From Tessaracoccus lacteus (GTDB taxonomy: Bacteria; Actinomycetota; Actinomycetes; Propionibacteriales; Propionibacteriaceae): DNA of 64,000 nucleotides. Below, piece by piece: positions 26,277-38,901 of the stretch. Every line of letters begins with the position of its first letter. Within the stretch, counting starts at the first letter, position 1. The stretch covers positions 1,178,001 through 1,242,000 of the forward strand of contig NZ_CP123967.1 of assembly GCF_029917005.1 (NCBI RefSeq), written 5' to 3'. Under the pieces are notes generated by a model. It did not search any database, was not told the origin of the DNA, and saw only the letters and a list, made by a program, of their open reading frames with translations. Position numbers and translations under genes: made by a program.

Positions 26277-26708
26277 GTGACAGCGGATTCCTCGATGGCG
26301 GTGGGCGTGGCCCGTCTGCTCAGGTGTCTGCTTCTTGGCGGGGCCGTCATCCTCGGACTACTCACCATGCATGGTCTGAACGCGCCTGAGGCGACGGCAC
26401 CGCCCAACGGACAGACGGTCCTCGGCTCGGGGTCGCCTGCGGGACCCATCACCGATGCCGAGACACACGCCGCCGTCCACTTCGACGGCGGGTCCGCCGG
26501 GGCGATCGACTGCGGGTCCGGAGCTGGCCTGACCACCGCCATGGCCTGCCTCCTCGCGCTGTTCCTATTGCTCGGCACCCTTGGGCCGCCGCGTGAACTG
26601 CGCGAGTCGGTGGCGACGCGCTGGCGCCGGCTTCTGCGCGTGTCACGGCCGGAGCCGGTCCGGGCGGCGGCCCCTCGCCTGGAAGTCCTCTGCATCAGTC
26701 GAACCTGA
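26277..26708 (+). CDS. DUF6153-like small membrane protein
   Basis: This 143-residue protein has a first hydrophobic span containing LLLGGAVILGLLTMHGLNAP, a central loop rich in Gly, Ser and His, a second span TTAMACLLALFLLLGTLGPP and a basic cytoplasmic tail. The MHGL segment at the end of the first span and the overall plan resemble actinobacterial DUF6153 proteins of unknown function. GTG 26277 is 6 nt downstream of a TAGGCT -10 box (26265-26270), so it is probably leaderless. cueP follows in the same direction after 107 bp, which suggests a link with copper handling but does not prove it. Confidence 0.6.
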   Translation: MTADSSMAVGVARLLRCLLLGGAVILGLLTMHGLNAPEATAPPNGQTVLGSGSPAGPITDAETHAAVHFDGGSAGAIDCGSGAGLTTAMACLLALFLLLGTLGPPRELRESVATRWRRLLRVSRPEPVRAAAPRLEVLCISRT

Positions 26709-26815
26709 CGGGTGATCCATGCCGAGCGCTCGCGCATCCGGCCCCGTCATTCACGCGCCTCCGCGGTCTGCCGCTTGGCGCGCCAGGTGCACCCATGCTT
26801 ATGAAGGACAATTCC

Positions 26816-27424
26816 ATGACATCTTCCATCACACCCCGCAGGCGCACTTTCATCGTTTCGGCTGCCCTCACCCTGCTCGTGACCGGTCTCGCAGTGAGCG
26901 GTTGCGCGGAGTCGGCGCCGGATGCGTCAAGCCAGCAGGCAGGCGACGGGCTCCTCGCCGACCATGACCTCGAGGGCCTCGACGCTGCGGCGATCATCGA
27001 GCGACTCGACACCATGCCCGTCGCGCAGCGCCCGACCGATCTGATGGCCTCGATCCGGCCGGACTCGTTGCTGCTCTCCGATGACGAGGGTCGCGAGGCG
27101 GAGCTTCCCATGCCACGAGACGTCGTGTACGTCTCGGTCGCGCCCTACCTCAATGAGACCCACGAGTGCTACTACCACAGCCTGACGACCTGCACGGGTG
27201 AGCTCGCCAGCGCTGACATCTCGGTCACGCTCACCGACGACTCGGGAGATGTCCTAGTGGACGACGTGCTCACGACCTACGACAACGGTTTCGTCGGGCT
27301 CTGGGTTCCGCGTGACCTGGAGGCGACGCTGACCGCAAGCTACGCGGGGCGCAGCGCCACCACGAGTGTCTCCACGCGCAGCGACGACGACGCGACCTGC
27401 ATCACCACGCTGCACCTGATCTGA
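26816..27424 (+). CDS. cueP: CueP-family copper-binding lipoprotein
   Basis: This 202-residue secreted protein has a lipoprotein signal with lipobox AVSGC (Cys30). The mature part matches CueP, a copper-binding protein outside the cytoplasmic membrane. It includes LDTMPVAQRPTDLMASIRPD, LPMPRDVVYVSVAPYLNETHECYYHSLTTCTGEL (split here: the Cys of HECYYHSLTTC and CITTLHLI are the expected metal ligands) and NGFVGLWVPRDLEATL. ATG 26816 is preferred over 26795 because AAGGA lies 7 nt upstream and the signal peptide then has a normal length. It is the second copper gene in this accessory region, after copB. Confidence 0.82.
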   Translation: MTSSITPRRRTFIVSAALTLLVTGLAVSGCAESAPDASSQQAGDGLLADHDLEGLDAAAIIERLDTMPVAQRPTDLMASIRPDSLLLSDDEGREAELPMPRDVVYVSVAPYLNETHECYYHSLTTCTGELASADISVTLTDDSGDVLVDDVLTTYDNGFVGLWVPRDLEATLTASYAGRSATTSVSTRSDDDATCITTLHLI

Positions 27425-27466
27425 GCAGATCCCAGTGGTAGCTGGGGTATCCCGTATCCCATGCGG

Positions 27467-27498
27467 ATGTGCGGCGTCGGGCACCCGACGCCGCACAT
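27467..27498. terminator. Perfect hairpin between convergent genes
   Basis: ATGTGCGGCGTCGGG and CCCGACGCCGCACAT form a perfect 15-bp stem around a CA loop, between the convergent cueP and the dehydrogenase gene. It lacks a T tract but its placement suggests a bidirectional terminator. Confidence 0.7.
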
Positions 27499-27504
27499 GC
27501 ATGC

Positions 27505-28455
27505 TCAGGCGACGCGGTTGATGGGGCTGCCTGCGGCGAACGCGCGGATGTTGTCGCCGACCATCGAGACGAGGCGCTGCCTCGTCTCCAATCCGCGCCA
27601 CCCCATGTGCGGTGTGATGATGACGGTGTCCATGGAGTACAGCGGGCTGGAGTCGTCGAGCGGCTCGTTCTCCTGGACATCCAGGCCGGCGCCGGCGACG
27701 ACGCCGTCGCGGATGGCCTCGATGAGCGCCTGCTCGTCGATCAGGGGTCCCCGGGCGGTGTTGATGACGTAGGCGGAGGGCTTCATCAGCGCGAGGGTGT
27801 GCGCGTTCACGAGATGCCTCGTCTGCTCGTTCAGAGGGCAGTTGAGCGAGAGGAAGTCACTGCGCCGGAACAGCTCCTCCTGGGTGGTGAAGTGCACGCC
27901 GTCGGTGTCCTCACGTGGGGTGCGGGTGGCGACGATCACCTGCATGCCGAGAGCCTGGGCGACGGCGATCATCTGCCTGGCGATGTTGCCGTAGCCGATG
28001 ACCCCCAGCGTCTTGCCGTTGATCTCGACGTGGTCGACCATCAGATGCCGGTGGAAGTTGTCGTGGTTGCCGTCGGCCAGCATCCGGATCTGCTTCTGCA
28101 GCGAGCTTGCCAGGCTGAGGATCAGGAGGATCGCGGTGTGCGCGACGCGCTCGCTGCTGTAGGCGGGGATGTTGCAGACAGCGATGCCCTTCTCCCGCGC
28201 GGCCTCGAGGTCGAGGTTGTTGTATCCGGTGCCCGCCTCGCAGATCATCTTCACGCTGTCCGGGAACTGCCGGATGACCTCCCCGCTGACCCGCATCTCC
28301 TTGGTGACGACGACGTCGAAGCCCGCCACCCGCTCCAGGATCAGCTCCTCGGGTGTCTCGTCGTAGATGACGACCTCGTCGGCGATCCGGTCGTATCCGG
28401 CCAGGCCGTCGTAGTTCACGAGTGCGGCGTTCAGCACCACGGTCCGGTAGGTCAA
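27505..28455 (-). CDS. D-isomer-specific 2-hydroxyacid dehydrogenase
   Basis: This 316-residue NAD-dependent oxidoreductase resembles glycerate, D-lactate or phosphonate-type dehydrogenases. The substrate-binding segment is EAGTGYNNLDLEAA, the nucleotide-binding loop is LGVIGYGNIARQM, and the catalytic triad is Arg in NTARGPLIDE, Glu in DVQENEPLDD and His in ITPHMGW. The start codon is TTG at 28455, supported by a strong AAAGGAGA site about 8 nt upstream and by the absence of a better in-frame start. The physiological substrate is unknown. Its neighbour abfA is 235 bp upstream on the same strand, separated by a repeat. Confidence 0.87.
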   Translation of the reverse strand: MTYRTVVLNAALVNYDGLAGYDRIADEVVIYDETPEELILERVAGFDVVVTKEMRVSGEVIRQFPDSVKMICEAGTGYNNLDLEAAREKGIAVCNIPAYSSERVAHTAILLILSLASSLQKQIRMLADGNHDNFHRHLMVDHVEINGKTLGVIGYGNIARQMIAVAQALGMQVIVATRTPREDTDGVHFTTQEELFRRSDFLSLNCPLNEQTRHLVNAHTLALMKPSAYVINTARGPLIDEQALIEAIRDGVVAGAGLDVQENEPLDDSSPLYSMDTVIITPHMGWRGLETRQRLVSMVGDNIRAFAAGSPINRVA

Positions 28456-28530
28456 GATCTCGTCTCCTTTGAGGGCGGTGGGGCTGCTCGCCTCTGAGGC
28501 CCCGCAGCGACTCTACCGCCAGTTGCCCGC

Positions 28531-28575
28531 CGGTTCTCTGAGCCCGTCGAAGGGCGCGAGCGCAGCGAGGCGAGC
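28531..28575 (+). repeat. Isolated copy of the GTCGAAGGGCG repeat family
   Basis: TTCTCTGAGCCCGTCGAAGGG followed by CGCGAGCGCAGCGAGGCGAG is one arm of the module that makes up the arrays at 7680-8395 and 8842-9300. It stands alone in the 235-bp gap between abfA and the dehydrogenase gene; I see nothing else in that gap. Confidence 0.8.
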
Positions 28576-28690
28576 ACGGCGAGGTAGCCACGCAGGTACC
28601 CGCGCAGTCGGGACAGGTGTGGGTTCCGCACGATGCCAGAGCCCGGCGTCCCCGAGGGGACATCGAGCTCCGGACCGGTCGGGCCGTGGC

Positions 28691-30202
28691 TCAGAAGGTG
28701 AGCCGGATCGCTGCCCAGGAGACCGGAGGCAGCTGCGCCGAGACCATCGCGCCGACGGCGACCTCCAGCGCCTCCGGAGCGACGCGTTGCGGATCCGTCA
28801 GCGTGTTGGCGGCCGTCAGATCCTCGTCGGCGATCACGTGGGCCTCGGCGAGGGTCAGCACGCGGCCACCGGCGAGCTGGCTCAGGTCGACGCCGAGGTC
28901 GAAGGCGTCGGTCAGAGACCGGTTCACCACGAACAGGGAGATGCCCTTCTCGTCGAGCGTGGCGACGGCGTTGACGGTCGGGACATCCGCGTTGGCCTTG
29001 CGGGAGAAGACAGTGGGGCACTCGACGTCGACGGGAATCGACTCGCCGGCGGTGAGCCGCGAGGTGATCGAGAACGGGAAGAACGTCGTCTGGCGCCAGG
29101 TCGGGCCACCGGGCTCCGTCATGATCGGGGCGATCACGTTGACGAGCTGGGCCAGCGACGCCGAGCGGACCCGGTCGGAGTGGCGAAGCAGGGTGATGAG
29201 GAGGTCGCCGACGACGACGGCGTCCTTGACGTTGTAGGAGTCCTCGAGGAGTCGGGGAGCCGTGGGCCACACGTCGACGGGGATCTTGCCCTCGATCTTC
29301 TGCCACTCGGTCAGGTACCAGACGTTCCACTCGTCGAACGAGATCATGATCTGCTTGTCGGAGTTGTGCTTCGCCGCGGCGGCGTCACACACGGCGACGA
29401 CCTGCTTGATGAAGAGGTCCATGTCGGCGGCCGAGGTCAGGAACTCCTGCGTGTCGCCGTCGATCTCCTCGTAGTAGGCGTGGCAGGAGATGAAGTCGAG
29501 GTCGTCGAAAGCGTGCTCGAGGACGGTCTCCTCCCACTTCCCGAAGGTCGGCATGGCACGCGACGACGAGCCGCAGGCGACGAACTCCAGGGAGTTGTCG
29601 AGCATCTTCATGGCCTTGGCGGTCTGCGAGGCGATCTTGGCGTAGTCCTCCGCGGAGCGGTGTCCGACCTGCCAGGGGCCGTCCATCTCGTTGCCCAGAC
29701 ACCACATCTTGATCCCGAAGGGATCGGGGTGTCCGTTGGCGGCGCGCTGCCGGGTGCGGGTGGTCGGGTTCGGGACGTTGCAGTACTCCAGCAGCGCGAG
29801 GGCCTCCGCGACGCCGCGGGTGCCGAGGTTGACGGCCATCATCATGTCCGAGCCGACCGCGTCGCACCAGTCGGCGAACTCATGTAGGCCCACCTGGTTG
29901 GTCTCGGTGGTGTGCCAGGCGAGGTCGAGTCGCTCGGGACGCTGATCGCGTGGCCCGACGCCGTCCTCCCAGTTGTAGCCGGAGACGAAGTTGCCTCCGG
30001 GGTAGCGGATGGTGCTGACGCCGAGCTCCTTCACGAGCTCGATCACGTCAGTGCGGAAGCCGTTCTCATCCGCGGAGGGGTGGCCGGGTTCGAAGATCCC
30101 GTCGTAGATGTGGCGGCCAAGGTGCTCGACGAAGGCGCCGAAGATGCGCCGGTCGATCTGGCCGAGGGAGCGTTGGGGGTCCACCGTTGCCGAAGCGTTC
30201 AC
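28691..30202 (-). CDS. abfA: Alpha-L-arabinofuranosidase, GH51
   Basis: This 503-residue, apparently cytoplasmic enzyme (no signal peptide) releases arabinose from arabino-oligosaccharides. GH51 hallmarks are RRIFGAFVEHLGRHIYDGI at the start, RYPGGNFVSGYNWEDGVGP, the acid/base Glu in CLGNEMDGPWQ, and the nucleophile Glu in SFDEWNVWY. HAYYEEIDGD and the C-terminal beta domain ending PVSWAAIRLTF are also typical. Length is normal. The start ATG at 30202 gives the standard N-terminus. A broken alpha-galactosidase gene lies divergently upstream, so the area once formed a plant-oligosaccharide utilisation locus. Confidence 0.93.
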   Translation of the reverse strand: MNASATVDPQRSLGQIDRRIFGAFVEHLGRHIYDGIFEPGHPSADENGFRTDVIELVKELGVSTIRYPGGNFVSGYNWEDGVGPRDQRPERLDLAWHTTETNQVGLHEFADWCDAVGSDMMMAVNLGTRGVAEALALLEYCNVPNPTTRTRQRAANGHPDPFGIKMWCLGNEMDGPWQVGHRSAEDYAKIASQTAKAMKMLDNSLEFVACGSSSRAMPTFGKWEETVLEHAFDDLDFISCHAYYEEIDGDTQEFLTSAADMDLFIKQVVAVCDAAAAKHNSDKQIMISFDEWNVWYLTEWQKIEGKIPVDVWPTAPRLLEDSYNVKDAVVVGDLLITLLRHSDRVRSASLAQLVNVIAPIMTEPGGPTWRQTTFFPFSITSRLTAGESIPVDVECPTVFSRKANADVPTVNAVATLDEKGISLFVVNRSLTDAFDLGVDLSQLAGGRVLTLAEAHVIADEDLTAANTLTDPQRVAPEALEVAVGAMVSAQLPPVSWAAIRLTF

Positions 30203-30315
30203 AGTTCGTCCTTGTCTGTGGTCGGTTGGCTTCTCGTGAAGTGAGTCTATCTGGAATGTGACCGTTCAGATTCCTGGGGCGACGACACGGCGATGTGCGA
30301 GGAGGAAGCGCTACA

Positions 30316-31890
30316 TGCTCTAGCTGACCTGGGGCGAGGGTGACTCGCCGCTGTACCTCACCGACGATGCCGGCCCGGTGCGCCTTGCGCTCACCCAGCG
30401 GCGATTCACGCCCGACTCGGGGCCTCTCCACACGATCGCGCTGGTGGAGGTGCTGGCCGTCGGATACGGCCGCTCGCCGAACAGCATGCGCGCCAGTGGG
30501 ACGGTCATCGGCGACAGGCTCCGGTACGTCGGCCACGAGACGGCCAGCGTCGGCGGGGTCCGAACGCTGCTGGTGCGACAGGTCGATGCGCGTTCGGGGC
30601 TGTCGGCGATCACGTCGGTGACGCACACCGTCGGGCAGCGGGCGTACCGGTTCGCCACGACGCTCACCAACGGTGGCGAGGGGCGGCTGCAGATCCAGCA
30701 GGTCACCTCCGCGGCGGTCACGGGCTGACCGGGTTCCTCGGGGAGCGGTCCGAGCTCGACCTCTGGAGTGCGAGCGACGAATGGTGCGGTGAGAGCCGCT
30801 GAATCGCGACCGGCCTCGGAGGAGCGGCCGGCCTGGCTGACATCGACGCCCGCGCGCATGAGCACTTCACGCGCGGCGCCATCTCGTCGGTAGGCCGCTC
30901 GACCTGGTCGTGCGACGGGCGACGGGTCCCTGCCAGTCGCGGTACTCGAGAACCGTACGTCGGGTCGTGCCCTGGCCTGACAGACCGAGAATAACGGACC
31001 CTGGCGGTCGGAGCTGGAGACGCTCTTCGAGGACGGCGACGGGTCGGCCTGGCGCTGCTCGGACCCACCGACCTCGACCACTCGTGGCTCATCGGCCTCC
31101 GGCCGGGGGAGAGCTTTACGACGGTGCCGGCGTCGGTCGCGCTGTCCGACGGAGGTCTCTCGGGCGCGATCAGCGAGCTGACGCGACACCGGCGGTCGTC
31201 GCATCTCGGTGCGGAGGCCGACGCGACCAGGCCGCTGGTCTTCAACGACCACATGAACGCGCTCATGGGTGACCCGACCACCGAGAAGCTGATTCCGTTG
31301 ATGGATGCAGGCGCCGAGGTGGGCGCCGGGTACTTCTGCATGGACGCAGGCTGGTACGACGACGACGGCGACCGGTGGCCGAGTGTCGGCGCCTGGGAAC
31401 CGTCCACCGTGCGGTTCGGGGAGCACGGCCTCGCCGGCGTGCTCGACCGCATCCGTGCGAAGGGCATGAGCCCTGGCCTCTGGGCGGAGCCTGAGGTGGT
31501 CGGCGTGCGGTCGCCCGTCGCCCACCAGCTTCCCGAAGAGGCCTTCATGCACAGGCGCGGCGCGCGCATCGTCGAACACGACCGCTACTTCCTCGACTTC
31601 CGCAGCCAGGCGGCGCGCGACCATCTCGACGGCGTGTTCGAACGTCTCATCGGCACGTACGGTGCGACGTACTTCAAGTGGGACTACAACGTCACGCCGG
31701 GGGCGGGGCCGGACACCGAGGCACCATCCCCGGGCACAGGGCTGGTCGACCACACCCGCGCCCTGCTGGCCTGGGTGGAGGCGCTGCGCGCCGACACCCG
31801 GAGATCATCCTCGAGGCATGCTCGTCGGGCGCCCAGTGCATGGACCCCGCAACCCTGGCGCGTTTCGACCTGCAGTCCACCCGCGACCGA
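30316..31890 (+). pseudogene. GH36 alpha-galactosidase, inactivated by stops and frameshifts and truncated
   Basis: AGGAGG precedes ATG 30316, but the third codon is TAG. Beyond it the frame reads LTWGEGDSPLYLTDDAGPVR and TSVTHTVGQRAYRFATTLTN, the GH36 N-terminal domain, to a TGA at 30726-30728. After a shift come GFLGERSELDLWSASDEW and another stop, then further shifted pieces (LALLGPTDLDHSW, GESFTTVPASVALSDGG). From 31124 a long frame contains the catalytic barrel: LVFNDHMNALMGDPT, GYFCMDAGWYDDDGD, GLWAEPEVVG and YFKWDYN with the nucleophile Asp. It shifts again near LEACSSGAQCMDP and ends at FDLQSTRDRP, where a dispersed repeat begins. At least four lesions are visible. Confidence 0.9.
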
Positions 31891-31891
31891 C

Positions 31892-31950
31892 CCCGAAAAT
31901 CGGTCAGTGGTCGATTCTCCCCGGTCAGGCCACGAGAACCGAACACCGCC
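31892..31950 (+). repeat. Dispersed palindromic repeat, copy A
   Basis: CCCGAAAATCGGTCAGTGGTC, then GATTCTCCCCGGTCAGGCCAC and GAGAACCGAACACCGCC. It aligns with copies at 38157-38215 and, inverted, at 38797-38853. GATTCTC and GAGAACC are inverted halves. It starts exactly where the GH36 pseudogene loses its homology. Confidence 0.75.
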
Positions 31951-32000
31951 TCGCGAGGACAGGTGGGACGGATGCTGGAACGGGGTGGCATCGTTGGACC

Positions 32001-32249
32001 ATGAACGAGACCCGCTACACCTATACCGCCACCGACGGCAGCACATTCTCCGGCGCCGCTGCAGAACTCGGGGGACAGCTCGCCGACTGGCACGGCGTAA
32101 CCGACGACAACCCGGGGCCCTGGCTGATCCTGGGGGAGGACGGCGACACCGCTCCGCGAGAGTGCACCCGGGACGAGCTTGTCGAGTGGATCAGTGAGGT
32201 CGAGGAGCGGCCTGAGGACCAGGTACACGAGGCGCTGGTCGAAGACTGA
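32001..32249 (+). CDS. Small acidic hypothetical protein
   Basis: This 82-residue frame begins MNETRYTYTATDGSTFSG and is strongly acidic, ending EERPEDQVHEALVED. The composition is ordinary for a small soluble protein and codon third positions are GC-rich, which favours a real gene. There is no clear ribosome binding site and no recognised domain. It lies between a dispersed repeat and the rRNA promoter region. The following 178 bp (32250-32427) show no gene or motif that I can name. Confidence 0.5.
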   Translation: MNETRYTYTATDGSTFSGAAAELGGQLADWHGVTDDNPGPWLILGEDGDTAPRECTRDELVEWISEVEERPEDQVHEALVED

Positions 32250-32427
32250 GCTCCGGGAGGGTGCCACGCCGGTGTCCAGCGGCCTGACAAGGCTTGTAGC
32301 CGCCACGCCTGTGCCGCGTCGGCCTGACCTACCCCCCGATTTGTCTTCGAGCCCGGGCCGGGGTAGTGTTCTCCGAGTTGCCACGGCAGCAGCAAGACAA
32401 CCGAAACAGGGCGAGAAGGCCCCGGAT

Positions 32428-32456
32428 TTGACCGGGAAGAGCAAGCCAAGTAAGGT
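32428..32456 (+). promoter_or_regulatory. rRNA operon promoter P1
   Basis: TTGACC at 32428-32433 and TAAGGT at 32451-32456 with a 17-bp spacer, 410 bp before 16S rRNA. Confidence 0.65.
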
Positions 32457-32514
32457 TGATCGAGCTGCCGGAAGGCGGCGAACAACTCGATACGATCTGG
32501 TTCGAAGTGCTGTT

Positions 32515-32544
32515 TTGACAGTGTGGAGATTTGGGGAGTAGGGT
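32515..32544 (+). promoter_or_regulatory. rRNA operon promoter P2
   Basis: TTGACA at 32515-32520 and TAGGGT at 32539-32544 with an 18-bp spacer. Together with P1 this makes a tandem promoter pair; the -35 is a full consensus match. Confidence 0.7.
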
Positions 32545-32611
32545 TGGTGGAGTTGCCCCGCGGCTGGTCTGGACAGGTTTTTTTGTCTGGGTTGGTGTGG
32601 TGTGTACCCGA

Positions 32612-32634
32612 AACTTGAGAACTCAACAGCGTGC
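32612..32634 (+). promoter_or_regulatory. boxA-like antitermination site in the rRNA leader
   Basis: AACTTGAGAACTCAACAGCG resembles the conserved TTTGAGAACTCAA segment of actinobacterial rRNA leaders, which recruits the Nus antitermination complex. The rest of the leader (32635-32868) is T-rich and is presumably RNase III/processing sequence. Confidence 0.6.
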
Positions 32635-32868
32635 TTTAAGTCAATGCCAATTTTTTGATGCATCAAGCAATGTGGCCTCTTTGGGGTTGTGTTGTTTGTC
32701 GCGTTTTTACCCCGTCGGCATGGCCCTTGTGGTTGTGTCGCGGTTTTTCTTTGAGATTGATTGATTGATTGATTCAGCCAGTTTTGGTTGTTTCTGTTTG
32801 TCAGTGTCTTCTTTTTGTTGACAGTGTTTTCCTGCTGGCCTTTGGGTTGGTGGGTGCTGAAATGTTTT

Positions 32869-34395
<1,527 letters not shown>

Positions 34396-34719
34396 AGCTT
34401 TTGGCAGGCCGGCCCGTGTGGTTGGTTTGTTCAATTCACTTCAGTTCCGGGGCATGTGTTCCCGGCTGGAGGGTTCTGGTTGGTGGAACATTGACTGAGA
34501 GTCATCCCCCGTGAGTACAACCCGGTTTTCCGGGAGTGGGAAGTGGTGGGGTGGCTTGTTTGCACGTTGTTGGGTCCTGAAGGGTCGGTTACCTAGTTGG
34601 TGGCGCCTTCTTGCGGACCATTTGCCGGGCCTGGTCATCTGTTGGTGGCTGGTGTTGGTGGTGGGCTCGCTCGTTTTTTGAGAATTTCACAGTGGACGCG
34701 AGCATCTTTGTAGATTATT

Positions 34720-37825
<3,106 letters not shown>

Positions 37826-37942
37826 CTACAAAGATGCTACGCGTCCACTGTGTAATGTCTCGAACAACGATCGAGACAACCCCCGCACGCAATCCTTCCG
37901 GGTTGTGAGGGTGAGGGTTGTTCGTGGTACAGTTCAATAACT

Positions 37943-38060
37943 GTTTCGGTGGTCATAGCGAGAAGGAAACACCCGGTCCCATCCCGAACCCGGAAGTTAA
38001 GCTTCTCAGCGCCGATGGTACTGCAGCGGGGACGCTGTGGGAGACTAGGACGCCGCCGGA
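37943..38060 (+). rRNA. rrf: 5S ribosomal RNA
   Basis: The sequence GTTTCGGTGGTCATAGCGAGA through CCCGGTCCCATCCCGAACCCG to GACTAGGACGCCGCCGGAC folds as a standard 118-nt 5S rRNA, with the conserved CCGAAC loop. It lies 117 bp after the 23S gene and completes the 16S-23S-5S operon. Confidence 0.95.
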
Positions 38061-38072
38061 CCAACACTTACA

Positions 38073-38120
38073 AGAGAGAGCACCCACCCCTCACCCGGGG
38101 CCGGGTGCTCTCTCTTTTTT
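38073..38120 (+). terminator. rRNA operon terminator
   Basis: AGAGAGAGCACCC and GGGTGCTCTCTCT form a long stem with a C-rich loop, ending in a run of six T residues at 38115-38120. Confidence 0.92.
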
Positions 38121-38156
38121 CATGCTCCGACACACGCCCCCCGGGGGAAGCGAACA

Positions 38157-38215
38157 TCGAAAAGTGGGCAGTGCCCGATTCTGGACGGTCCGGTCACGAG
38201 AATCGGACAACAATC
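38157..38215 (+). repeat. Dispersed palindromic repeat, copy B
   Basis: ATCGAAAAGTGGGCAGTGCC, then CGATTCTGGACGGTCCGGTC and ACGAGAATCGGACAACAATC. It lies 37 bp after the rRNA terminator. CGATTCT and AGAATCG are perfect inverted halves. It aligns with copy A (31892-31950) and inverted copy C (38797-38853). Confidence 0.72.
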
Positions 38216-38383
38216 TGGCGAGCTTCTTGACCGGACCCGGTGAGCAGATCCTCCTGCCCGCCGACGACGTCAGCGCTCACACACCCGGAATCCCTCGATG
38301 ACAAGTGTGTCGTGCTCATCGTTTGACTCCTGACGTGTGGGCAGGGCGGTCAGAACGCTCGTCCAGCGGAGGTGATCGGCGTG

Positions 38384-38796
38384 CTAGGTCCGGAGTTCCC
38401 GCCAACCATCGAGGTCGTGGATGGCTATGCCGGCGAAGGTGGAGTCTCCGGTGTGGCTGAGTTGACCAGCCGCAACTCGCGGTCCATTGCTCGTCGCCCC
38501 TCCAGGGAGAAGGTCGCGTGGGCTCCCTCGCGTCATGGCCTTGTCTCGACCCCGAGCCGGTAGTGACGTCCGAGGGAGGTGAGGATCGATCGTGCCTCGC
38601 CCATGGCCTCGAGGATGGCCGGCGCACGGTCGCGGTAGGCGAGCACCGTCACCGCGTCGGCCTCCGCGGCCACCTGGCGGAAGGCCGGCCCATGCCGGAC
38701 AGCAAGCCAACCGGGAGGTCGATTTCGGTGGGAAGACCAGTCCAGGAGCGAAGGGAACCGGTGCGCTTCTCGAGCCTCGCGAGCACGTTGGGCAGG
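38384..38796 (-). pseudogene. Degenerate C-terminal remnant, possibly of a TIM-barrel glycosidase-like protein
   Basis: The minus strand shows protein-like pieces in different frames: WLAVRHGPAFRQVAAEADAV, ILEAMGEARSILTSLGRHYR and LGVETRP, then a shifted EGRRAMDRELRLVNSA and TFAGIAIHDLDGWREL. This order (VET segment, a helix with an acidic Met-Glu-Arg core, then GIAIHDLDGWR) recalls the end of uncharacterised TIM-barrel glycosidase-like proteins, but I cannot name the family with confidence. The upstream end is cut at repeat copy C. The flanking 38216-38383 contains nothing I can identify. Confidence 0.4.
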
Positions 38797-38853
38797 CGTT
38801 GTGCGGTTTTCGGGGGCAGTCCGGGGAGAAGCGGGCAGTGGTCGATTTTCGGG
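38797..38853 (-). repeat. Dispersed palindromic repeat, copy C (inverted)
   Basis: Read on the minus strand: CCCGAAAATCGACCACTGCC, CGCTTCTCCCCGGACTGCC and CCCGAAAACCGCACAACGCC. It aligns with copies A and B over the whole length. It lies between the remnant at 38384-38796 and the GH4 gene. Confidence 0.75.
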
Positions 38854-38901
38854 ATGGGTCTGCAACTGCTGGCGGTGGGCAGACCGGTGGCGCTCGGGAG
38901 C

